This document shows positions 1-7,048 of a DNA stretch of 14,214 nt, piece after piece. The DNA lies in assembly GCA_021811205.1 (NCBI GenBank), contig JAJZPK010000047.1:1-14214 (forward strand), in the 5' to 3' direction. This DNA is from Pseudomonadota bacterium. GTDB lineage: Bacteria; Pseudomonadota; Gammaproteobacteria; Burkholderiales; JABEVD01. The notes below the pieces were generated by a model. That model was not told the DNA's origin. It saw only the letters and a list, made by a program, of their open reading frames with translations, and did no database searches. Position numbers and translations under genes: made by a program. Within the stretch, counting starts at the first letter, position 1. Every line of letters starts with the position of its first letter.

Positions 1-108
1 TCGAAGCTGAAGACCGGCGAGAAATGGATGTTTGCAGCCATCATCCTGGGCGTCATCGTCGCCGTCATCTTCGCCGCAACCCAGATGGTGTTCGATTATC
101 TATTCTGA
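1..108 (+). CDS. C-terminal end of an unidentified membrane protein (5' truncated by window)
   Basis: Frame 1 is open from the first base to a TGA at 106-108 and gives 35 residues. These hold a short charged stretch (KLKTGEK) followed by about 20 strongly hydrophobic residues (FAAIILGVIVAVIFAATQMV) and the end FDYLF. This looks like a final transmembrane helix with a very short tail. Too little is present to name a family. The gene runs toward the tRNA and has no terminator of its own before it. Confidence is moderate that it is coding, because the reading frame, helix and stop are coherent; identity is unknown. Confidence 0.55.
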   Translation, partial: SKLKTGEKWMFAAIILGVIVAVIFAATQMVFDYLF

Positions 109-110
109 CC

Positions 111-140
111 TTGACCGGAATCACCCAAAAATATTAAAAT
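111..140 (+). promoter_or_regulatory. Sigma-70-type promoter for tRNA-Phe
   Basis: TTGACC at 111-116 matches five of six bases of the -35 consensus. TAAAAT at 135-140 matches five of six bases of the -10 consensus. The spacer is 18 nt. The predicted start near 147 lies just before the mature tRNA 5' end at 150, so the leader would be very short. Read by eye only. Confidence 0.5.
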
Positions 141-149
141 CTCTAATTC

Positions 150-225
<76 letters not shown>

Positions 226-230
226 AATGG

Positions 231-263
231 AAAGCCCGTCGATTCTAAATCGACGGGCTTTTT
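231..263 (+). terminator. Rho-independent terminator after tRNA-Phe
   Basis: A perfect 13-bp inverted repeat, with arms at 231-243 and 249-261 around a 5-nt loop, ends in a T run at 259-263. It starts five bases after the tRNA CCA end. The A-rich left arm means it could also work for the minus-strand cysC transcript that ends at 296. Confidence 0.9.
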
Positions 264-295
264 GCCGTTCCGGCCGCGCCGATGCATGCATTGCT

Positions 296-922
296 TCAAC
301 TGACTGCCGGATTAGGCGCCAGTATTCCATGTTCTTTCAGCACTTCCAGCACGGCCTTAACGGATTGCTCGAGAGAGAGTTTGTCGGTGGCGACGATCAG
401 CTCGGGATGGACGGGCTCTTCGTACGGCGAGTCGATGCCGGTGTAGTTCTTGATCAGACCCGCCCTGGCCTTTTTGTAAAGTCCTTTGACATCTCGGAAT
501 TCGCAGACTTCGAGACTGGCCTTGCAATAGATCTCGATAAAATCGCCATGCGGCATGAGGTTCCGCACGGCCTCACGGTCTGCACGAAAAGGGCTGATGA
601 AGGCGGCCATCGCGATCACACCTGCCTCCATGATCAGTTTGGCGGTTTCGCCAATTCTGCGGATGTTCTCGCGTCTGTCAGCGTCATCGAAACCCAAGTT
701 AGAACTCAGGCCATGGCGAACGTTGTCGCCATCGAGCACGAATGTCCTGCAGCCGCGCTGGTGTAGTTCCTCTTCAACGGCGTGTGCCAGCGTCGATTTA
801 CCCGCACCAGACAGACCGGTGAACCAGAGAACGCAGGACTTGTGGCCATTGAGTTTCTCGCGTCGCGCGCGTGTTACGGTCGCATGGTGCCAGACTGTTT
901 TATTGTTATGTGAATTATGCAT
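296..922 (-). CDS. cysC: Adenylylsulfate (APS) kinase CysC
   Basis: A cytoplasmic kinase that phosphorylates adenosine 5'-phosphosulfate with ATP to give PAPS, the activated sulfate used for assimilation or sulfotransfer. The 208-residue protein has the P-loop GLSGAGKST at residues 36-44, the APS-site signature DGDNVRHGL, the [10 protein letters not shown] segment holding the family's phosphorylatable serine, and [10 protein letters not shown]. The length is normal for a free-standing CysC and there is no fused CysN GTPase domain. One variant is CEFRDVKG where CEKRDPKG is usual. The start has only a weak upstream GAG. It is a single gene, divergent from the desaturase-like gene, and no ATP sulfurylase is seen here. 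Its link to the sox cluster 3 kb away is only thematic (sulfur). Confidence 0.95.
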   Translation of the reverse strand: MHNSHNNKTVWHHATVTRARREKLNGHKSCVLWFTGLSGAGKSTLAHAVEEELHQRGCRTFVLDGDNVRHGLSSNLGFDDADRRENIRRIGETAKLIMEAGVIAMAAFISPFRADREAVRNLMPHGDFIEIYCKASLEVCEFRDVKGLYKKARAGLIKNYTGIDSPYEEPVHPELIVATDKLSLEQSVKAVLEVLKEHGILAPNPAVS

Positions 923-1166
923 CGCTTGTACTCATGGCGGATTCGAAATGTACTATGTCGTTCTCACAACGATCAAACTTGCAAGCCCGTCATGGGTAAT
1001 GAAGCAAGATCATGACACCTGAACAGTATAAAGAGTGTTATGCGGCTGGGTCTATAGCGCCATACCACGTTCCAAATGTCGCGTAGAAAAGGTGGTAGGA
1101 TAATGATTGGCTTCATGCTTGACGCCTTGCAATACGTCTGCTTCAATAGCACCTCCGGGAGGTTGC

Positions 1167-2279
1167 ATGGAAAAAATCATCGTTTTCGCCATTCCCGTAT
1201 TCACCCTGATGATCCTGGCTGAGTACGGGATGGGGCTTTCCAGCGGAAGGAACGTTTACCGCATCAACGATGCCATCAGCAGCCTTTCCCAGGGCATCCT
1301 GAGCCAGATTACGCTGGTTTTCACAGGCATCTTCCAAATCGGCATCTATACTTTGGCCTACGGGCATGTCGCGCTATATCAGGGTGGCTTCTGGGATAAA
1401 TGGTATGGATGGATTGCCGCGATGATCTTCGTCGACTTTTGCGGCTATTGGCACCATCGTTATTCACACGAGACAGGTATTCTCTGGGCGGCCCACGTAG
1501 TCCATCACCAGAGCCAGGATTTCAATTTCTCGACTGCACTGAGACAGGAAAGCGCTTATCCCGTGTTGGGGTGGCTATTTTATCTTCCCATGGCGCTCGC
1601 AGGCGTTCCTCCTGCCGTTTATGCTGCATCCGGCCTTGCTGTCCTGCTCTACCAGGTTTGGATTCATACAGAACTTGTAGGGAAACTGGGCTGGTTCGAC
1701 AAGGTTTTTTCAAGTCCATCCAACCACAGGGTCCACCATGCAGTCAACGATCTGTACATCGACAAAAACTACGGCGGGATGCTTATCTTGTGGGACAGGC
1801 TGTTCGGCACTTTCCAGGAAGAAACGGAGGAAGCTTGCGTCTATGGGATAAGGCCTCAACTGGACAGCTGGGACCCGATATGGGCGAATCTGCACGTCTA
1901 CTGGTCGCTGCTCAGCGATGCTTGGAAAACCAGAAACTGGGCAGACAGGTTGAAGATATGGTTCATGCCACCCGGTTGGCGTCCCAGGGATCTTGATCCG
2001 AAGCCCCAATTCGAGCTGTCGGCAGTAACTCGTTACGATCCTCCAATCAGCAGGGGAACATTGTGGCTCGGCGGTTTCCAGTTTCTGCTGATGCTGGGCG
2101 CATTCACATGGTTTCTCTGGCAAATGGACGAGTTGCCCTTTGGCAAATCAGCGGTCATTGTCGGCGGGCTGATTGCGGGGCTGTGGTCGCTCGGCAGGAT
2201 CATCGAAGGCCGCATGAAAACATCTCTCGCACTGCTGCTCGATGCGGCAGTGTTTGCTCTTGTTGCGCTGATGATCTGA
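1167..2279 (+). CDS. Sterol desaturase / fatty acid hydroxylase family membrane protein
   Basis: A predicted integral membrane di-iron oxygenase of the fatty-acid hydroxylase superfamily; the substrate is unknown. In the 370-residue form the metal-binding histidine clusters are HHRYSH (96-101), HVVHH (110-114) and HRVHH (187-191), followed by NDLYIDKNYGG, typical of bacterial family members. Hydrophobic segments lie around residues 3-18, 45-70, 82-95, 132-165 and, in a C-terminal extension, about 305-370. I chose the ATG at 1167 because GGGAGG sits four bases before it; an in-frame ATG at 1107 would add 20 non-hydrophobic residues without a clear ribosome site. The 244 nt between cysC and this gene hold no promoter I trust. 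The gene ends two bases from the convergent chemotaxis gene. Confidence 0.88.
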   Translation: MEKIIVFAIPVFTLMILAEYGMGLSSGRNVYRINDAISSLSQGILSQITLVFTGIFQIGIYTLAYGHVALYQGGFWDKWYGWIAAMIFVDFCGYWHHRYSHETGILWAAHVVHHQSQDFNFSTALRQESAYPVLGWLFYLPMALAGVPPAVYAASGLAVLLYQVWIHTELVGKLGWFDKVFSSPSNHRVHHAVNDLYIDKNYGGMLILWDRLFGTFQEETEEACVYGIRPQLDSWDPIWANLHVYWSLLSDAWKTRNWADRLKIWFMPPGWRPRDLDPKPQFELSAVTRYDPPISRGTLWLGGFQFLLMLGAFTWFLWQMDELPFGKSAVIVGGLIAGLWSLGRIIEGRMKTSLALLLDAAVFALVALMI

Positions 2280-2281
2280 GT

Positions 2282-3868
2282 TCAGGCTGCGCTCAGTTTG
2301 AATTCGCTCAGTTGGTTGTTCAGCGTCAAGGCAAGCGCGGCGAGCTCGGACATTGAGGATCTGCTAAGCTCGATATCCTGTACGCTCGACGTGGTCAATC
2401 CCGCTAGCAAGGCAAGATGCTCCTGTATTTCGTCTCCTGCCGCAGACTGCGCTTGCGTGGCAGTTGCGATTTCTTTCATCATTTCAGCCACGTTCCTGAC
2501 CGAAGAATCGATTTCGGCGAGCAAATGCTCAACTATTTCGCCCTGCTCGACACCCAGTCCGACTTCGCGTTTGGCGTCTTCCATCGCCATGGCGGCTTTC
2601 GAGGTGCTCGCCTGTATGGCTTCAACGGTGCGAGCGATGTCGGAGGTTGATGTGGAGGTGCGTTCGGCTAGCTTCCTGACTTCGTCGGCGACGACAGCGA
2701 ACCCCCTTCCCGATTCCCCTGCCCTGGCCGCTTCTATGGCTGCGTTCAGGGCAAGAAGATTGGTCTGATCGGCGATGTCCCTGATGATGTTGCTGACCTG
2801 CCCGATGCGCTGGATTTCAGAATTGAGCTCGGACAAGGTCAATGCGGATGTACGCACTGCATCGTCAAGCCTGTTCAGCGCAGAAACAGTGAGCTTTCCA
2901 GCTTCGTTTCCATTTTCGACGAGGCTGCGCGCATGGCTGGCCATGTCCGCAGCCTGGTTTGAATGAGAGGCGGTATCCTGTATCCTGCCACCCATCCGCG
3001 TGATGGCCTCTTCGACCGAGAAGAATTTTTCGGACTGGCTTTTCGCGTTCTGCATCACACTTTCTGCGCTTGTGCTGATTTCATTGGCCATTGTTCGCGT
3101 AATGGTCGATGAATGCTGTGCGTCCCGGACGATGGATTCGAAGCGTGAGACGAAAGCGTTGATGGTTTTTGCCATGATGCCGATTTCATCGCTTTTTTCA
3201 GAGGGCAATCTTCTGCTCAGGTCACCGCGATGGAGATATTCGACGGACTCGACCACTCCGTTGACGCTGTGTTGAAGTCCGCGATTGAAGAACCATTGAA
3301 AGACTGTGACGATGATCCCTGCAACAATCAGCGGCATGACGACAACCCACTTGATGCGCTCCATGGAGGCGCCGATTTCTCTGCTGGAGGCGCCTTCTCT
3401 GGTCTTGTTTGCTGCAACCAGTGCGTCGATTTCATCGACCATCGGAACAAGCTGCATCGAATAAAGCGAATCCGGTATCTGAAGCGCATCGCTGGGGCTG
3501 TCTGAGGCAATCTTGATCGCACCCTTGAAACCCTTTACATAGGCGCTCCATTTCGACGAGATGTCATCCGTTTGCTTGCGCAACGGCCCTGGCAAGAACT
3601 GCTTGCGAACCTTGGCGGAAAGGTCGCTGATTTTGGCGTTGGCTGCATTCAGCTTGTCATCCGTGTCGGGCAGAATGGGATCGTTCTTGGCAACAGAAAG
3701 CGCCGTTGCCTTGATTTCGATCAGATTTTTTTCGACGGACGATTCATCCTGTGCCTTGTCGAATTGTATTCTCAGCCGATTCAGGTTGAGGTAGGAAAGC
3801 GTGATGACAACGAGAAGGCTGAGCACGGTCAGGCCGTTGATGAATCGGAGCTGCTTTTGCAATGTCAT
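2282..3868 (-). CDS. Methyl-accepting chemotaxis protein
   Basis: A membrane receptor that feeds signals to CheA/CheW. The 528-residue protein has TM1 at about 11-30, a periplasmic sensor of about 140 mostly helical residues (31-172, four-helix-bundle-like in length), TM2 at about 174-194, a HAMP domain at about 196-248 and a cytoplasmic signalling coiled coil. The hairpin tip is canonical: [20 protein letters not shown] at 361-380, followed by [20 protein letters not shown] to 400. No C-terminal pentapeptide tether for CheR is present; it ends SEFKLSAA. The ligand cannot be read from sequence. It lies in the same direction as the sox operon but behind that operon's terminator, so it should have its own promoter in the gap 3869-3963. 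TATCAT on the minus strand there is a possible -10, with no good -35. Confidence 0.95.
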   Translation of the reverse strand: MTLQKQLRFINGLTVLSLLVVITLSYLNLNRLRIQFDKAQDESSVEKNLIEIKATALSVAKNDPILPDTDDKLNAANAKISDLSAKVRKQFLPGPLRKQTDDISSKWSAYVKGFKGAIKIASDSPSDALQIPDSLYSMQLVPMVDEIDALVAANKTREGASSREIGASMERIKWVVVMPLIVAGIIVTVFQWFFNRGLQHSVNGVVESVEYLHRGDLSRRLPSEKSDEIGIMAKTINAFVSRFESIVRDAQHSSTITRTMANEISTSAESVMQNAKSQSEKFFSVEEAITRMGGRIQDTASHSNQAADMASHARSLVENGNEAGKLTVSALNRLDDAVRTSALTLSELNSEIQRIGQVSNIIRDIADQTNLLALNAAIEAARAGESGRGFAVVADEVRKLAERTSTSTSDIARTVEAIQASTSKAAMAMEDAKREVGLGVEQGEIVEHLLAEIDSSVRNVAEMMKEIATATQAQSAAGDEIQEHLALLAGLTTSSVQDIELSRSSMSELAALALTLNNQLSEFKLSAA

Positions 3869-3963
3869 GATGGCGGGAGCGATAGATGCGCGTTATGATA
3901 AGACGGCACCATACACTACACTGCAATTGTTTCAGTGCGATGAAACCGGAAAGATGGGCGAAC

Positions 3964-3988
3964 AAAAAACCCCGCATGTGCGGGGTTT
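3964..3988 (-). terminator. Rho-independent terminator of the sox operon
   Basis: Arms AAACCCCGCA (3967-3976) and TGCGGGGTTT (3979-3988) pair perfectly. Read on the minus strand the hairpin is followed by six T. It begins four bases after the stop codon of the last operon gene, the cytochrome at 3992, and separates the operon from the chemotaxis gene. Confidence 0.92.
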
Positions 3989-3991
3989 ATA

Positions 3992-4411
3992 TTATTTGGG
4001 CTTGCCGCCCATGTCGATCGGCTTGCCCTGCGATAGGGAGGTGAGGTAGGCGACGAGATCGGTAAGTTTCTCGCTGCCTGCTGCTGGCGGTTTGCCTTGC
4101 AGCGCGTTTTTCGTGCATGCGCGAATCTGGTCTTCCAGAGTCACGACTTTTTTGGCCTTCGGGTTGAAGCGAGGGAAAATCGCAGCCGCATTGGAAAGGC
4201 TGGGAATCGCCTTGCCGTTGGGCAGCTTGCCCGGACCGACGCCGCCGTTCGAGTGGCAGGCATCGCATGTCTTGCCCTTGCCGTCGAAGGTTTCATGGGA
4301 AAAGACCTGCTTTCCATTCTGGATCGCAGTCTCAAGCGGGTTGCTTGCGGCAATGGCTGGAATGCCCGCTGCAAGAAGAAGCGCACCTAGCAATGCTCCG
4401 GAAAATTTCAT
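3992..4411 (-). CDS. Periplasmic monoheme cytochrome c, single SoxA-like domain
   Basis: A 139-residue exported c-type cytochrome, probably an electron carrier or SoxA partner in thiosulfate oxidation. A signal peptide covers residues 1-22 (ending AIAA). Heme is bound by CDACH at 49-53. Downstream, the stretch QIRACTKNALQGKP with Cys99, then LTDLVAYLTSLSQGKP, lines up with QRFRQCARNMGGKP and YFMTYMSNGLP in the SoxA of this window, so the fold is SoxA/TsdA-like. No methionine sits where SoxX places its axial ligand; the only later one is Met134 near the end. Cys99 could therefore be the second heme ligand (inference). It is the last gene of the operon, with AAAGGATG before the start and a terminator right after the stop. 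It takes the place where a soxX might be expected, but I do not call it SoxX. Confidence 0.85.
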   Translation of the reverse strand: MKFSGALLGALLLAAGIPAIAASNPLETAIQNGKQVFSHETFDGKGKTCDACHSNGGVGPGKLPNGKAIPSLSNAAAIFPRFNPKAKKVVTLEDQIRACTKNALQGKPPAAGSEKLTDLVAYLTSLSQGKPIDMGGKPK

Positions 4412-4441
4412 TTTTTCATCCTTTCTGTGGGTAAAAAATTG

Positions 4442-4957
4442 TCAGGGGGTAACCAGCAGGTAACCCGATTTTTCGAAATCGACGACGGCGCCGATCCCAG
4501 AGACGACCCTGCGCGAGAAGGGAAGCAGGTCATCCGGCGTGTAATGCTTCAGCTTCATGGCGACCGAGCATTCGTACATCTTCACGCCTGCCTTTTCCAT
4601 GTACATGAGCAGTTTCTTGTTGGGATTGCCTTTGGGATGGGGGCCTTTGACCTTTGCATCGTAGGCATCGTCATTCAGAAGAAACTGAGCGCCGTCTGCC
4701 CTGAAGATCATGACGATCTCGTAATCCTTTCCGACCTTCATCCCCAGGGCATTATACTGATCGACGAGGTTCTTCGTCCCGAAGATCTGTTTGGATATGC
4801 CGTTTCTCGGGATGACATCGTCATGATTGACCTGAACGACCACCTTGAGGCCGGTCTTGTTGGCAATCTGGAGTGGCTCTTCATGAGCAAGGTCGCCAGC
4901 AAAGGCGACATTGTTGCATAGGGTCAGTGAAAAAAACAGCAGAAACAATTTCTTCAT
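4442..4957 (-). CDS. Secreted DsrE-like protein (second copy in sox operon)
   Basis: A 171-residue protein with a clear signal peptide (1-20, MKKLFLLFFSLTLCNNVAFA), so probably periplasmic. The mature part has the alternating strand/helix pattern of the DsrE/DsrF-like family: LKVVVQVNHDD at 37-47, a helix with LVDQYNALG, YEIVMIFRADGAQFLL at 79-94, VKMYECSVAMK with Cys130, and a closing segment VSGIGAVVDFEKSGYLLVTP. In this family that cysteine position can carry a persulfide; the role here is inferred. GGAG precedes the ATG. It lies between the porin (16-nt gap) and the cytochrome (30-nt gap). It is diverged from the other DsrE-like protein of the operon, so this is not a recent duplication. 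Confidence 0.8.
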   Translation of the reverse strand: MKKLFLLFFSLTLCNNVAFAGDLAHEEPLQIANKTGLKVVVQVNHDDVIPRNGISKQIFGTKNLVDQYNALGMKVGKDYEIVMIFRADGAQFLLNDDAYDAKVKGPHPKGNPNKKLLMYMEKAGVKMYECSVAMKLKHYTPDDLLPFSRRVVSGIGAVVDFEKSGYLLVTP

Positions 4958-4973
4958 GGGTACTCCTCGGTGG

Positions 4974-6437
4974 TTAAAAACTGTAGGTGCATGCGATGTC
5001 TATGCGATTGCCGATGGATCCGGCGATAATGCTGGCATCAGTCAGCTGAGTATGTGCATTGGCCCGGATCGCTATGGGTTCGTTCAAATATGCCATCGGG
5101 TTCGCCACGCTGATCTTGCGAACTTCGTAGTTGACCAGGAATCTGAGGTTCTTGCTGTAGAAATACTGTGCACCATAGGTTACGGTCGAAAAAAGTCTTT
5201 CGTCATAGGCTGAATTTTTCAGCTTGTCGAGATAGTCATATCTCACTTCGGTTTCCCATTTGGGCGTGAACTTGTATCCCACATCCAGATAATAGCCGTC
5301 CGCCGTGTTGGAGGAATCGAGAGCCATCTGGTCTACAGGTTCGAATGCAGGTGCGCCGACGTCAAGGAAGGGTGCGATGACGCCGTAATAGATCATGCCT
5401 GCAGCCTTGATGTATTCTCCGCCGATTCTCAAACCATGGTCCTTGTACTGGGCACCTATCCCTTCGCGGATGCGGGTATAGTCGGTCCCGTTGAAGTTGC
5501 GCCTTCCATCCTGATGCCAGGCGTAAACCGAGGCATCCTGGCGGAAAGCTCCGGAACCGCCGAAAATATAACTGGCTTGAAGACGACCGGAAATGTCGTA
5601 ATTGCCATTGTCGGCAAACTGGAGTCCGTTACCGTCGCTGACCATGAGAGCGTATGAATATTCCCAATTCCCCCGGTTGATCCAGTCATAAGCCTCGATT
5701 CCCATATCCCTGAATGCGCCGACGGGCTTGTCGTTGAGTGCCGCGGAGCAATGTCCTGGCTGAGCGCAGGTGAGATTGTTTGCGCCGCCTGCAAGTCCCG
5801 TCAAGGTTCTCTGGGTCATGGCCACACCGAAAAGCGGAACTTCAGGACGGCCGGTGTAATAATAGTCGACGAAGCGTTCGTTCAGAAGTTGGTCGGATAC
5901 GCTGGTGAGGTTGGCGTAGTTCATAGCGGGCTCTCCCTGCATCGCCTCTTCTCCAAGCGGAAGCCTGCCAAGCCCCACCCTCAGCCTTGTTGCCTTCAGA
6001 TCGAAGGAAACCGTGGCATCGGTGATGGCGGGCGTATATCTCCAGGAATTGGGCGACTCCTTGACTTCCGTGATGCCGTTCTGTCCGAATTCCGCAAGCA
6101 GGAAGTAATTGATCTTGCCGTCCGTGCCGGGCATCAGGCCCCTCAATCCCGGTCTTGCGCGGAATACCTGCATGCCGTTCTGATGGGAGAAGGTCGGCCC
6201 CATCAGGTTGTTGAGACTGGTCTGGCCATTGTAGTTCCAAAGCTGCGGTTTTGGATTGACAATACCTTCCACCGCTCCACCCTCATTGTGCACCAGTTCT
6301 GGCTGGACGAATCCCCAGAAATGGGCCGTGTTGGTGGATCCTTGCGGCTCGTTGTTCTCGAGTTCAAGCCAGTTTGTCGCTTGAGCCGACTGGCTGAAAG
6401 CGCAGAGTAATGCCAATGAAACAAGTCCCCTTTTCAT
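4974..6437 (-). CDS. Outer-membrane porin, phosphate-selective (OprO/OprP-like) type
   Basis: A 487-residue predicted beta-barrel porin, likely the outer-membrane entry for anions such as thiosulfate or sulfate (inference from family and context). It has a signal peptide (1-20, ending AQA), alternating amphipathic strands throughout (for example RLRVGLGRLPLG, YYLDVGYKFTPKWETEVRYD, LRFLVNYEVRK) and the terminal phenylalanine (CTYSF) needed for barrel insertion. Its length fits the family. A loop at about 218-235 holds two cysteines (224 and 230) and the last strand another, which is unusual for a porin. A strong GGAGGGG ribosome site precedes the start. It sits between the two DsrE-like genes. 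The 63-nt gap upstream is AT-rich but shows no terminator, so cotranscription with soxB is likely. Confidence 0.85.
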   Translation of the reverse strand: MKRGLVSLALLCAFSQSAQATNWLELENNEPQGSTNTAHFWGFVQPELVHNEGGAVEGIVNPKPQLWNYNGQTSLNNLMGPTFSHQNGMQVFRARPGLRGLMPGTDGKINYFLLAEFGQNGITEVKESPNSWRYTPAITDATVSFDLKATRLRVGLGRLPLGEEAMQGEPAMNYANLTSVSDQLLNERFVDYYYTGRPEVPLFGVAMTQRTLTGLAGGANNLTCAQPGHCSAALNDKPVGAFRDMGIEAYDWINRGNWEYSYALMVSDGNGLQFADNGNYDISGRLQASYIFGGSGAFRQDASVYAWHQDGRRNFNGTDYTRIREGIGAQYKDHGLRIGGEYIKAAGMIYYGVIAPFLDVGAPAFEPVDQMALDSSNTADGYYLDVGYKFTPKWETEVRYDYLDKLKNSAYDERLFSTVTYGAQYFYSKNLRFLVNYEVRKISVANPMAYLNEPIAIRANAHTQLTDASIIAGSIGNRIDIACTYSF

Positions 6438-6500
6438 ACCCCCTCCTTCTAGTTGAAGTTTGAACTGCGAAATATCTTGTTCTTATATGTGCGTCTTATA

Positions 6501-7019
6501 TTATTTTTTTTCAGGCGATTCAGGCATTTGTATTGGGATGATCAGGTTGTATCCCAGCGACTCATAGTGGGCGATTGTCGGATAGGCACCGGAATTCACG
6601 GCGGCCGGAATTTTTTCGTCCAGACCTTCCATGTCTGAAGGCTTGAGTCCCATGCTGTGAATAGAATTGCCGCAAAACTCGACCTGGACTCCCTTTCCGG
6701 CCAGGGCGGCCCACTTGTCCACGATGCCCTGATGGTCGAGATAGTTCTTCTTGGCGAATACGGTGACGAATGGTCCTTCGATGACCACTGCAAGCTTGGC
6801 GCCTGGATGATCGAGCACGCGGGTTGCAACCATCGTGGCGTATTTGACGGCATTGATGTCTTTCGCCTTCAGGTCCATGACGATTTTCAGGTTCTTGTAA
6901 TAGACCTTGCTGTGATCGATGGCTGTTCCTCCCGGTGCGAAGGAATCGTCGTCCGCGATGGCCTGCATTGCAGACAGGCCGAAAAGCGCAACAACCGCCA
7001 GTTTCAGAATCGATTTCAT
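6501..7019 (-). CDS. Secreted DsrE-like protein (first copy in sox operon)
   Basis: A 172-residue protein exported by a signal peptide (1-22, ending QAIA) and therefore periplasmic. The body fits the DsrE/DsrF-like fold: LKIVMDLKAKD at 44-54, a helix with VKYATMVATRVLDH, LAVVIEGPFVTVF at 76-88, a helix YLDHQGIVDKWAALAGKG, then VQVEFCGNSIHSMGLKPSDM with Cys116, and a hydrophobic end YESLGYNLIIPI. The CGNS cysteine region is the conserved one of this family and is expected to bind sulfane sulfur. AAGGAA lies before the ATG, and the gene starts 29 nt after the soxB stop. Its job may be periplasmic sulfur storage or transfer next to SoxYZ, which the sequence suggests but does not prove. Confidence 0.85.
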   Translation of the reverse strand: MKSILKLAVVALFGLSAMQAIADDDSFAPGGTAIDHSKVYYKNLKIVMDLKAKDINAVKYATMVATRVLDHPGAKLAVVIEGPFVTVFAKKNYLDHQGIVDKWAALAGKGVQVEFCGNSIHSMGLKPSDMEGLDEKIPAAVNSGAYPTIAHYESLGYNLIIPIQMPESPEKK

Positions 7020-7048
7020 GCTTTTTCCTTGTTGTGTTGACTAATTTT

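Noticed and set aside
3901..3927. AGACG upstream of the chemotaxis gene as a third ECF promoter
   Set aside because: At the required 16-nt spacing the sequence is TGCAAT, not TATTCC, so the -35 is missing.
3992..4411. Calling the terminal cytochrome SoxX
   Set aside because: The heme spacing and post-heme region look like a SoxA/TsdA domain, and no SoxX-type axial methionine region is seen.
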